From Linum tenue (Eukaryota; Streptophyta; Magnoliopsida; Malpighiales; Linaceae): DNA of 64,000 nucleotides. How positions within the stretch are numbered: position 1 is the stretch's first letter; the number at the start of each line of letters is the position of its first letter. Below, piece after piece: positions 44,949 through 55,056 of this stretch. A model generated the notes under the pieces. That model worked only from the letters and a program-made list of their open reading frames with translations, searched no databases and was not told the origin of the DNA. The stretch lies in contig CAMGYJ010000011.1 in NCBI GenBank assembly GCA_946122785.1, positions 35,738,513 to 35,802,512 of the forward strand, read 5' to 3'. A program made the translations under genes and the position numbers.

Positions 44949-46236
44949 GGGCTAATACCACTAGGAAACCCGAACTATTAACTTTGTGTCATTTGTGTCC
45001 TAAAGTATTCGATATGACAATTGTGTCCTAAACTATTTCTCCGTTAGAGTTGACCGGCGTTGACCGTTAGTTTTTAACAGAAAATCCTGTAAGCGCTGAT
45101 GTGGCATCTGAAATGAAATTTATAATATTAATTTATAATTATTTTTATATAAAAAAAATAAAATTACAATCCCTTCCTTTTCTCCTTCTTCTTCCTCTCC
45201 CTCGTCTTCTCTGCATCTCTAACCCTCGTCGTCTCCGGCAGAGCTCCCAGCTCCTCCCACGCTCCCATTCCCGGCCTCCTGTAGTTGTCTCTTCTTCTGA
45301 TCAACTCCATCGCAAATCTGATTCCTCCCAACACCCACTCGTTTTCCCCCACTCTGTCTCCCCCTACGTCTCCCATCGCAAATCCCACGACCACATTGGC
45401 TGCGGCGGCGTCGACGACGACCTCGACTCCTGGTCACACAGCCACCACCACTCCCCATCTCGGCCCCACATACTCCTCATCTGCCTCGTCTTCCTGCCAG
45501 AGGAAGAACGCCAAGCTGTCTCTCTTCGCCAATTTATTTCGGTTCAGATCCGACAAACCGCGGAATCCAGATCCCGATACTGCTGCTGCTGCGGATTCAG
45601 CTCAGCCTTCTGGCTCTTCTTCTTATTCTTGGTTTTCTTCGATCCTACCCAGTCGACGGAAGAAGCCATCTATTGTGGTGAGGGCCAGCCCCAACCGACC
45701 CTGGAACCAGAAGGCAACCCAGTTCAAAATGATGAATGGTTTAGCTATATTGGCATTTTTGGTGTGTTGTCAGTAGGAATCTCTCAGTACCCGGTAGCCA
45801 TTTTAGCTCCGATTGGTTTCAATGCTCTGCTTATCAGCCATTTTAGCTCAGGGCGGGCGATGACGGAAGAGGGAAGGGGAAATCGACGATAGAGGCACCG
45901 ACGGCAAAGCTTGGAAGACGGAAGAGGAAAGGGGAGAATGTAATAATATATTGTTACATTTTTTTTATTTTTATAAAAATATATTATGTTTTATTTAATT
46001 TTTAATTAAAAATATGAGGTGTCATTGACGTGGCATCTACGTGGCTGCCACGTCAACAAAAGTCAATGTTAATGTTGACTTCCGTTTGGTCAACCGTTAT
46101 CTATAACGGTCAATGAAATCGTCAGGACATAAATGACACACAACTATCATACGTTGTGACACAATTGTCATATCGAATACTTTAGGACACAAATGACACA
46201 AAGTTAATAGTTCGGGTTTCCCAGTGGTATTAGCCC
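44949..46236. mobile_element. Nested Pack-MULE with a captured gene piece
   Basis: The ends GGGCTAATACCACTAGGAAA and AGTGGTATTAGCCC are inverted repeats that continue for about 130 bp each ('aattgtgtcctaaa', 'ggacacaaatgacac'). The exact 9 bp duplication TTTTATTAA (44940-44948, 46237-46245) shows a clean insertion. Between the arms lies a 0.8 kb coding-like stretch. The sharing of terminal sequence with 37305-40820 suggests that family as the transposase source. Confidence 0.93.
45285..45892 (+). pseudogene. Captured host-gene fragment, donor unknown
   Basis: A Ser/Thr/Pro-rich stretch is followed by KNAKLSLFANLFRFRSDKP, SAQPSGSSSYSWFSSILPS and RRKKPSIVVRASPNRPWNQK. In the overlapping frame after about 45690 the sequence EGNPVQNDEWFSYIGIFGVL and PVAILAPIGFNALLISHFSS includes a hydrophobic segment that could be a membrane span. 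A basic, Ser-rich start ending in VVRASP is reminiscent of a plastid transit peptide, but that is a guess. ORFs of 163 and 263 codons overlap here. I do not recognise the family. Confidence 0.45.
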
Positions 46237-47329
46237 TTTTATTAATTTCAAATGTTTGAATATGTATGTATCTCTTTAATTATTATTCATTTAGAATGTT
46301 ATTTATGTCTATTAATTTAGTATGTTTGTTTTATGATAATATGTATATATCTTGGAAAAAACCGCAAATTACTTAAATTTGATTGTTAATAATATAATTA
46401 TAATAGAATTATGGTCGAAATTAAATCATTAATTTTAACTAATTTAGTTATAAGACTAAACTGTTACTAATATATCATAAATAATTTTAATTATGTTCGA
46501 AATTAAATCATTAATTTTAATTAATTTAGTTATAAGACTAAACTGTTACTAATATATCATAAATAACGTTGAAATTTTTGCTACGAGGCACAACAAATAC
46601 TCCGCTACAGGGTTACGACCAATGTGCTCCCATGGAACCCAGTTATCTTGCCCTTTCCTAAAACGGCACGGTTGGAGTCGATTAGGCATTTTGTAGGCAT
46701 AAAAGCCGATCGCCAACTCATCACCGCATTGGTGGAGAGATGGAGAAAGGAGACACATTGTTTCAACTTTCGCGAAGGAGAGTGCACCATCACACTCAAG
46801 GACGTCATCATCCTAACTCATCTGCCCATCGACGGCAAAGCGGTGTGTGTGAGTGATCATCCCCCCGAGGATCGTGACGGTATGACCGGTTGGCAGTATT
46901 TCATCCACAGGTTTTGGGGGTGAAAGTACCAACCAAGGGGAGCGTTGATGCGACGGATCGCTTGCCACCATTGAGGAAAGGCCAAGTATCAATCACTTGG
47001 TTGACAAAGTATTTTAGGGACCTTCACGATCCTGAAAAAAATGGGGTACCCCTAACCGAGGAAAGTCCGGAGCTAGAGAAGGAAAGATATGCTCGTGTCT
47101 ATCTCATAGGCATGATAGGAGGAGTGTTCTTCTCCAAAAAATCGAGCAATTTAATTAGCTGTGGATGGCTTAGGATCCTCCTTGGTAGTTGGGATGCGAT
47201 GGGGGAGTTGAGCTGGGCTTCCGCTTGCCTAGCTAATATCTACCACCATTTGTGCAATGCATCTCTCAAAGCTGTGAGGGAGATCAGCGTCGCAATGTTC
47301 ATCGTCCAACTAGTGGCTTACCAATAGTT

Positions 47330-49221
47330 CATCTTACCATTTATTTGATATAAGATATTGTTATCATACAAAATTAAACAACCAATAGAGAGCTTACCAA
47401 TCCACCAAATATTATCAACAAGCTTCTTCCGCTTGAAATGATAGTTCCAGTTGCTCTTGAAGTGTCGTATGCACCACCTTTGGGACCACTTCCAGGCTGG
47501 ATCCAAACCTAAGATGACAGCTCTAATCTCGGCGTGCCGATCAGAGATTATTGTCAGGTTCGTCCTCCTACTGACGTGGAGTTGAATTTGCCGGAAAACC
47601 ATCCATAGCTATCAGTATTCTCTCCCTCAACAATGGTGAAGGCTAACGGAAAGACTTGTTTGTTTGCATCCGCCCCACTGACAATCAGTAGAGTGCCCTT
47701 GTACTTGCCGGTAAGGAATGTACCATCCACTTGGATCACAGGGACACAGAAGCCAAAACCATCAATAGATGGCTTGACTGCCAAAAAAAGTCGTCTGAAA
47801 TGGCGTTCGTTACCTGGCTCTGGCGGTTGTATCTCTTCATCTTGGTATCGAGGGGAGAAAACAGTGCCATGGTTAGACGCCTCCAGTGCCAAAATCAACT
47901 TAGGAAGGAATGCATATGATTCTTCCCAATCACCAAATACGGCGGCCACAGCTTTCTGCTTTCCATGCCACGCCTTCTTATAGTTAATCATATAACCATA
48001 ACGACTTTCAATGTCAGCGATTATGACTTTCACCTTCAGGTCAGGATCTTGCTCAATTAGATGTTTGATAGCCGCAGCAACCACCCTGGATTTCAACTGT
48101 CGATGGCCTTGGGATGTTATGGATGACACACATGTGTGTGTGTTCACTGCATGGGATATGACCCAATAGTCGTGTCTCTTGCTGTTGATGGCACGAATCC
48201 TAACATTGCATCCCTCGTTATGATTACGACATCTGACTATGAGCCTTTTCGTGTTGGAATGAGTTGTGTGCCATTCAAAATGCCGAGTCATTGCTTCAGT
48301 ATCAATGGCGTGCCGCACCTCCTTCTTCGAGCCAAATTGTTGGCCCTTCATAAACCTAGTGAGTGCACCCCATATTGGAACCTCTGGGGGTTCCATGTCG
48401 CTGTCGACCATCCAATTGCCGTCTGGAATGTGATTGTAGTAGGGGATTGGTACATGGTCATGAGCCACCTCATCATCATTATCCGAGTCTGACTCTGGTC
48501 CTGAATCATCAGCACCTTCAAGAGGGTCGGAACTGTCTGCACTGACGTTGTTCTCTCCTTCTTCATCGGAGGGGTCACTGACTGGTGCTAGTAGGGCATC
48601 TTCCATCTGATCCAGCTCATGAAAGGCACCTTCATCAGCTCCATAATGGTAGTTGTGAAAACTACCACTGCCTTATTGGAAGTTGTACTGGGGTTGGTTG
48701 ATGACCTTCACCTTGCTCTTGGTACTAAAAATAGGAATGAGGGTCATGGTAACTTTGGTAGGGATGATCTCCATTAATTCACCTCCACCATGGATACTAG
48801 ATGTTTGACCGTCTCCAGAATGACCTCCAACGCCTACGACCGGCTCGTTGTAAACGAACATCTCGGCTCTGGAAAGATTGTTGGACCTCAAGAATTCGAG
48901 CATGGCATCTACCTCATCCTGAGTGGTTATGAGATATTCCTCGTGCCACAATGATCCACATTCTCTGGTTGGATATCGGTACACCATACGATCAACTCTT
49001 CTAGTGCCATCCATGCAAGTAACGTTAGTACACATTTGATAGAGGTCTTCAAACACCAGTCTGGTAGAGACCTTTATTTTCTGAAAATTGCCACCGACGT
49101 AGGTGACCCCCTTTCCGCTCTCTTCCGTGTAACCATTCCACCTTAACCCAAGCGTGAACTTTTGGAATGCTATCTGCAAAAAAACAGTAGTTGAACTAAT
49201 ATCATGAAAATCACAATTCAC
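47330..49221 (-). pseudogene. MuDR-type MULE transposase, interrupted and truncated
   Basis: Reading leftward from 49221, the N-terminal part has FQKFTLGLRWNGYTEESGKG, GGNFQKIKVSTRLVFEDLY and VDAMLEFLRSNNL. One in-frame TAA at about 48675 separates it from the next block (48606-47554), which has an acidic linker (SDPSDEEGENN). The MuDR DNA-binding domain follows (GQQFGSKKEVRHAIDTEAM, RCRNHNEGCNVRIRA), then the start of the DDE domain (PVIQVDGTFLTGKYKGTLL with the first Asp, and PLAFTIVEGENTDSYGWF). A frame change near 47590 leads to LTIISDRHAEIRAVI with the second Asp. The frame meets a GTAAGCTC donor-like site near 47400, and the rest, including the catalytic Glu and the C-terminal zinc knuckle, is gone. 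The usual length is about 700-800 residues; about 600 are traceable. Confidence 0.85.
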
Positions 49222-49374
49222 AATAAAAAGTAATACAAAATAAACTTACGAGTTAAAGTCAACCGCCAAAACACTAGAGAAATAGGGAGCTACAACAGAA
49301 AATTGAAAAGGGAGAAGGAGAGGTGTGAAGAGAAGAGATTTCCCGGGCTGGCTTTTATAGGCAAAATCATCAAT

Positions 49375-49403
49375 GAAAACCGCACCTTAGAGGTGCGGTT
49401 TTC
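49375..49403. repeat. 29 bp hairpin in the right MULE arm
   Basis: Thirteen-base arms GAAAACCGCACCT/AGGTGCGGTTTTC flank TAG. Similar but less exact words follow to 49700, including a G run at 49484-49496. Confidence 0.85.
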
Positions 49404-49791
49404 ATCTGCCATGCAGCCCCACGTCTGTCAATCTGCATGGCTGTATGTCTGGTGTCGGAAAATAATTGACACACAAACCGCATGGGGGGGGGGGGGTGCG
49501 GTTTGTGTTGCCAAAATCGCACTTTGAGGGTGCGGTTTGTTTTGGAGAAGCAAAACCGCATCCCCAAAGTGCGGTTTTGCTAGGTCAGGACTAGACGCAT
49601 CTGGGCCATGCGGTTTGGTTAGGTCAGACACACAAGCCGCATGGCCAAGATGCGGTTTTGGCCCAAAATGCCAAAACGCACCAGGGGTGCGGTTTTTATA
49701 AAAGGGTGCTATTTTTGTAATTTCTACGGAATGAGTGCTATTTTTGTAAAAAAAAAATTAAGGTGCTATTTCTGGAAAAATCTCAAGAATA

Positions 49792-50374
49792 AATAGGCAT
49801 AGATAACAATGTGCGACATTTCAATTCCTAACATAACCATCCAAATACATGTTTAGAAACAAGTACAAAACAATGCTACACTCTTTTTAGAGCAAATAGA
49901 TTCCTATTCCTATACCTACAAAACAAACTAACAAAGTTACACTCTTATTGTCACAGAGTGGAGTCCTCTCTAATTAGAATAGATTAGCAATGGAATGCAA
50001 CAATACTAAAGATCAGATTTACCGTACAAGGGTAAGAATTAAGATAACAAAGTACATGGCTACCATTGAGCATCCTTTAACCCACATGATCGTCCCAACA
50101 ACAGACTCGGACTAAATTGATTCTCTAAATAAACTCAAACAAATTCCTACCATACACACACTACCTCGGCGACGTTCACTAGGAATCAAAACAAACATAT
50201 TCCTAAAACCAAAACTGATACACTAAAGAGTTTGGGATTACCTCTCAGCTGCTTGATGAGGGACTCATATTTGGAGTGAGATGTGACAGAGGCCTCGAGG
50301 AGGAAGGATTTGCTAAGATAAGTGACAAAGTAGGAGTTTCGTCGTGGAAGCAATCAACGAGGCCGAGCAAAGAC
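49792..50374. other. AT-rich spacer, no gene
   Basis: No motif-bearing frame on either strand. Confidence 0.5.
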
Positions 50375-50640
50375 TGATAAGTTTGTGAATGAGGAACTGA
50401 TTTGTTATTGATGGAAAGCTTGATTTGTTACACAGGCTAGTAAGCCTTTTATAAAGGAAATTCACAGATCAAGAAGCTACAAACTAATGAGCTGTGTGTG
50501 AGCTGTTTGTAATGGGTGTGATGATAGTTGCATGAGTATGGGCTATCTGGAGTAGTATGGACACTCTGGAATAGCATGGACCGTCTTGAATGCATCATGG
50601 GCAGCTGTTGTAGCTGTCTGCAGTGTGATGACTTCCTACA
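50375..50640 (-). repeat. LTR A (lower)
   Basis: 266 bp and highly similar to 53156-53422. It includes 'ttgttacacaggctagtaag' and 'gagctgtgtgtgag'. Confidence 0.8.
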
Positions 50641-50832
50641 CTCCCCTTCAAGCGTAGACATGAATGACAAGAATGTCAAACTTGAAAAGGAATGGTTCAG
50701 AACGAAATGGGGATGATCATGTTTGGATCATTACTTCTTGAACGTGGTTGATGTTGGAGGCCACTGGTGGCATCTCTTCCAGCAACTTGATGAATATGTC
50801 GACTTAAATCGACTCACAAGTTCGGGTTTGCG

Positions 50833-51203
50833 CCTGTGTTATTAAAACAAGACCGAACCGACCGGTGAAAACCAGACCCGAGCACAAGTCTGACCCCGGA
50901 AGCAAAAAAACAGCCGGGCGGGGAACATTCACCTAGCGCATACCTTTCTTCTTAGTTTTTAATAAATAATTATTAAAAGGTGACAGAAAAATAATAAAGT
51001 GACCATACCCTACTTCCTACAGCCAACTAATCTTTGCATTTTGACTTTTTTTTTTTTATTCTTACTCTCTCCTTTTTCTTATTATTTGGAGCCAAGTACC
51101 GGTTTATGACCGGTTTCTAATACCGGTTAATCAACTGTTATCCGATAAACCTTGAACCTCCCACTAATTCGGATCGATGTCCAGTTCGATTTTGACAACA
51201 CTG
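50833..51203. mobile_element. hAT-type MITE inside the LTR element
   Basis: The termini CCTGTGTTATTAAAAC and GTTTTGACAACACTG-like are inverted repeats (right end 'gattttgacaacactg'). The flanks GTTTGCG (50826-50832, 51204-51210) match over 7 bp. The inside contains CCGGTTT/AACCGG words. Confidence 0.65.
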
Positions 51204-53140
51204 GTTTGCGTCGTTTGGCTCCCAAGAAAAGTTGATGATTCTCAGCTAACTTTCCTCTCTTTGGAATAGCGGCTGCTTATTGACTAGCTGGCTTTTCCTT
51301 CAGCTTTTTGCTGGAACTTCAATTTGGGATATGCTGCGGCTTCTTGGCTGGCTAGCATTCCTTATAGTATCTTCCCTATTCTCCCCCACAAGTTGGAGCA
51401 TGAATACTGTGACTACCTAGCTTGAAAGGTGAAGAATAATTGGTCTTTGCCCAATAATAAACACCAAGAGGACGATCTTTTATTAGATTGCAACTGCCTC
51501 TGAACGCAGAGGTGACGATCGCTTCTTGGATCGTACTACCGTCTAAACGTCGAGGGGACCATCTGATCGTGACTTGCCTTGTGAAGTTGAGAAGTCGATC
51601 TTTTCTTGGGTCATGTTTGCCCTTTTGGACGCCAAGGGGATTATTTCTTCTTGGATCATACAACCATTTCTTCTTGGATCCTATCCACTTACTAAAAATG
51701 GGACAAAAGAACCAATAAAAAGGGGACAAATGCATATTGCCAAATACAAGGCAATCATCTGTAACATAAACCTGGGCCATAACTCACTGACCCAATTTCT
51801 TTTTTTTGTTTTAATGAAACCTGGCCTTGGCTTGCAAACGGGGTTGTGAAAAAAACTATGGGGGCGACCCAATTTATGGGCAACTAGAGAGGGAAGCTCG
51901 ATTTGGGCTAGGGTTGGAGATGCCTCTCATCTTCCACTCTCTAACTTACCTTTTTCTCTTACTTTCTCTAATGCCGCTGCACTCTTCCATTCTTTTATAT
52001 TATCTTTTTATTTAACTTGTTCTATCCTCAAACATGGCAGGCTGATGGTGAACGCCAGCAGTGATTGATAGCACCAGAAGCGAAAACAATCATTGTGGAA
52101 GACGATGCAAAGACAGAGGCACCATATGAATTCTGTGTCGGGGGTAGGAGCTCGATCGATGGCGGCGAATGTTGGCAGGAGCGGGAGACATCAAAGAGAA
52201 AAGGCGACACCAGATCTGGGTCAAATTTGGGTTCTCAGCTTTATTCAGCTGCACCACGTCCTCTCCAACGGGACAAGGAGATCGAGTGGCAACGACGACA
52301 ATAGCTCGGTTCGGAGGACTCGACGATGAGAGATGTTGGCAAACCAGAGGGTCTTGCCGGCCTGGAGATGGAGGTACTGGAGGTGGCCAACGTCCGACGA
52401 GATTGCGACTTGTAGCAGACGATGGGTTCTGCAGCGGCGGCCTAGAGGTCCGGTGATCTTCGTCTCGTTGCTTCTCCAACCAATGAAAGGAGAAAATTAG
52501 AAGGCTGGAGTGGACATCGACTCTTCTGGTGGCTACGGCCGTGATTGAGTGACAGTGACGAAGCGGATACAGGGCCTCGTCGGCGACATGGCGGATACTA
52601 GGCCACGTCAACGACGATGATTGAAGGAGACAAAGGTTGTGGCATCACCGTGGATGATGATGTCGACCATGATATTGCGGTCGGGAAGACGACAATGGTG
52701 CCGCAGGAACTGAATACGACAGTGGTGGTAACAAAGACCACTCCCATACCTCGATCCGAAAGAGTCGTGATGGATATTGACGGAGATGCGACGAGCAGCA
52801 ACAGGAAGGGAGGACTTCACCGTTGAACTATGGTTCCGGGATGGAGTCTGCAATGGTGATGAAGTTGTTGAATTCAACCTTCGAAATCACCAGACTGACT
52901 TTTGAAAACGGAGAACAAAGGTAGGTACCTCTGGTTATGATATTGACATTGTATTGCGAAAGCATGAAATGGGGATGAGGAGTCTAGGGAATGCTCGCTC
53001 ATGGCTGGAAATGAAGAAAACTTTTGTATACTAAAATTCGAAGAACAAAAGATTGGAGATTTGGAAGAAAGGTATGAAACTCTACATAACTCTTTTCTTC
53101 CTCTTATTTTTCTTGGGCTTTCCCTCACTAGATTCAGAAT
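51204..53140. other. Internal region of the LTR element, no recognisable pol
   Basis: Minus-strand frames of 134 and 173 codons (51376-51780, 52090-52611) and several plus-strand frames overlap, but none has RT, integrase, protease or gag motifs. Repeated 'ttcttggatc' words occur at 51530-51680. Purine- and GC-rich coding-like composition at 52050-52850 could be a captured gene piece that I cannot identify. Confidence 0.45.
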
Positions 53141-53155
53141 CCAACTCTAATACCA

Positions 53156-53422
53156 TGATAAATTTGTGAATGCAAAACTGATTTGTTATTGATGGAAAGT
53201 TTGATTTGTTACACAGGCTAGTAAGCCTTTTATAAGAGGAAATTCACATATCAAGAAGCTACAAACTAAAGAGCTGTGTGTGAGGTGTTTGTAATGGGTG
53301 TGATGATAGTTGCATGAGTATGGGCTATCTGGAGCAGTATGGACACTTTGGAATAGCATGGACCGTCTTGAATGCAAGATGGGCAGCTTTTGTAGCTGCC
53401 TGATGTTTGATGACTACCTACA
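53156..53422 (-). repeat. LTR B (upper)
   Basis: 267 bp. A hAT MITE inserted right at its high end at 53425, duplicating CCTACACT across the LTR/polypurine border. Confidence 0.8.
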
Positions 53423-53424
53423 CT

Positions 53425-53979
53425 TAGGGATGGCAATTTACCCACCCATGGGTAATTTTGCCCAAACCCAAATAGACCCATTTATTATGGGTAGGGTTTG
53501 GGTGATGTGTGTATGGGTTTGGGGTTTGTATATGGGTTTGGGTTAGGTATGGATATTATCTAAATGGGTATGGGTTGGATATGGATATCCATTTACTTGA
53601 GGGTGTTTTAACTACACATGCAAAAATTGGACTTATTTGTAAAACTTGAAAAATTTAGGTACCAAAATGTAAGACCAAAAAAATTTAGGTACCAAAACGT
53701 AATTTTCCGTCGATATTTTGAGGACTTATATGCAAAAAAAATTAAATTTAGGTACTAAATATGTATATCTATTAAGTTTAGGTACCAAACTATAATTTGT
53801 ATTTGGGCATGGATACAAACCCAAATCCATTTGTTATAAACCCAACCCAACCCAAAGTAAATGGGTATGGGTACAAACCCATCAAACTTTACCCATATCC
53901 ATATATTTGGATTTCATACCCAACCCAATTGGGTTGGATAGTAAAATACCCATGGGTATGGGCAAAATTGCCATCCCTA
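53425..53979. mobile_element. hAT-type MITE (TAGGGATGGCA family)
   Basis: TAGGGATGGCAATTTACCC and GGGCAAAATTGCCATCCCTA are inverted repeats, with an exact 8 bp duplication CCTACACT (53417-53424, 53980-53987). The corresponding place in the lower unit (50640) is empty, confirming insertion. It is rich in GGGTATGGG/CCCATACCC words. Confidence 0.94.
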
Positions 53980-54100
53980 CCTACACTCCTCCTCAAGCGT
54001 AGACATGAATGACAAGAATTGCCAAGTTTGAAATTGAATGGTTCATAACGAAGTGATAACGATCATGTTTGGATCGTTACTTCTTGGATATGGTTGATGT

Positions 54101-54898
54101 TGGAGTTGCTAGCGGGTGAGACGAAGCGAGCGGCGACATCCTCATGGAGCAGGGGTGGGAGACCGGAGAAGACGGACTGGCGAAGAGGAGCGGTGTTTAC
54201 AAAAGAAGATGAGCAGCATGAGAGCTCCTATGACTCGTGGATGACAAATTAAGGGTTAGATATAGTCGAAGCTTTGGCTTTGGATGCCAAATTCATTTTT
54301 TCCATCTCCTAATGTCAAAACGACACTGTTTACGTACCTTTAAGAAGAGAACCGCAGGTTTTGGTTAAACTGATCGGTATTTCATTGCAGTTCGGTTAAA
54401 CCATGCAAACGGTCGGTACACGATTCCTCCTCCCTGCCCAATTGTCATTTTGTTTACTCTCTGGTTCCCAGTTTTTCGGTAGAATTGGTCGGTACGATCC
54501 GGTTTAGCAGTCCATGACATTTTCTCCGATTCTTCCCTCATCTCGATACTATCGACGAAAATCAAACTAGATAAAGAAACCTTAATCTCTAAATAGGTTG
54601 CTTCCATTATATTCTTCTCCATCTTCGATTATGCTTCTCTCCGTCGCTCTTTTTGCTGCCCAATCCGAGATAAAAATAAATGACAAATACATAATTTTTA
54701 TAGGCTCTGCTCCCCCCTGAGATTGAGGTAGAGATCGATAAGATCCAACATCAAAAATACATGACCAAAATGTAACCACGTCATACTGACCTAGTATAGA
54801 GGTGGTAAGTTGCGGTAAACAATGATGAATGTGGTAAATGACAGTTTGTATTCTACTATCATGTATCCAACCATCCTAGACTATGGTATGTTCATTAT
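54101..54898. other. Intergenic DNA, no gene
   Basis: The start may still belong to the truncated upper unit of the LTR element. CGGT/ACCG-rich words at 54350-54510 suggest a decayed hAT MITE without traceable ends. Confidence 0.4.
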
Positions 54899-55056
54899 CA
54901 CAAATGTCACAAAAAAAAGTTAGTGACACTGGATTGCGTGACATTTATGTGACATTTGTGTAAAATGTCAGTGCGTCTCTATTCTGACATTTTTCTGCCT
55001 TTTAATGACAATTTGACTGAATTTAAAATTGTCACTTTAGCTATTTTTTTGTAGTG
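54899..55056. mobile_element. Small CACTA-type MITE (candidate)
   Basis: The right end TTTTTTTGTAGTG is the usual CACTACAAAAAAA terminus in reverse. The left end is CACAAATGTCACAAAAAAAA. TAT flanks both sides (54896-54898, 55057-55059), fitting a 3 bp CACTA duplication. 'gtgacatttgtg/cacaaatgtcac' words are inside. Confidence 0.5.

Larger units (their letters stand above)
44179..47327 (+). pseudogene. Plant mobile domain (PMD/MAIN-like) protein gene
   Basis: An N-terminal exon at 44179-44335 encodes SDLPSENISFVFSSKPAEFL, and a second at about 44414-44534 encodes VGDDVNIYNQRYYLDQGPID and ends before a GTACAT donor-like site. After the nested Pack-MULE, 46580-47327 encodes the PMD core: RLESIRHFVGIKADRQLITA, LVERWRKETHCFNFREGECT, ITLKDVIILTHLPIDGKAV, then (after one frame change near 46910) WLTKYFRDLHD, RVYLIGMIGGVFFSKKS and MGELSWASACLANIYHHLCN. 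These are the conserved blocks of the PMD family (Arabidopsis MAIN/MAIL1 and related transposon proteins). The C-terminal WAWERFP-type block expected next is missing; the frame stops at 47325, where the opposing transposase also breaks off. Confidence 0.75.
43646..49782. mobile_element. 6.1 kb MULE carrying transposase and plant-mobile-domain genes
   Basis: Both ends carry 'caaaaatagca(c/t)' phrases followed by AAAACCGCACC...GGTGCGGTTT words: left 43646-44080, right 49375-49782 in reverse. The flanks AAAAGAATA (43637-43645) and TCAAGAATA (49783-49791) match at 7 of 9 positions. Inside, a PMD gene runs rightward and a MuDR-type transposase runs leftward; they meet tail to tail near 47325, both truncated. 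A smaller Pack-MULE (44949-46236) sits in an intron-like part of the PMD gene. Neither gene looks functional. Confidence 0.8.
50375..54100 (-). mobile_element. Tandem LTR-internal-LTR-internal retroelement remnant
   Basis: Two LTRs (50375-50640 and 53156-53422) start TGATAA and end CCTACA on the plus strand, that is TG...CA on the minus strand. On the low side of the second LTR is a primer-binding-site-like sequence (53141-53155, reading TGGTATTAGAGTTGG on the minus strand). Above both LTRs lies the same 3' internal sequence with its pyrimidine-strand polypurine tract (CTCCCCTTC at 50641; CTCCTCCTC at 53986) followed by 'aagcgtagacatgaatgac'. So the upper LTR serves both as 5' LTR of the lower unit and 3' LTR of a second, truncated unit. 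This is the pattern left by unequal recombination between LTRs. No RT or integrase is readable in 50760-53140, so the unit looks non-autonomous. Confidence 0.68.

Noticed and set aside
52090..52611. 173-codon minus-strand frame as a gag or pol piece of the LTR element
   Set aside because: It has no zinc knuckle, DTGA, YxDD or integrase motif, and both strands are open in this GC-rich part.
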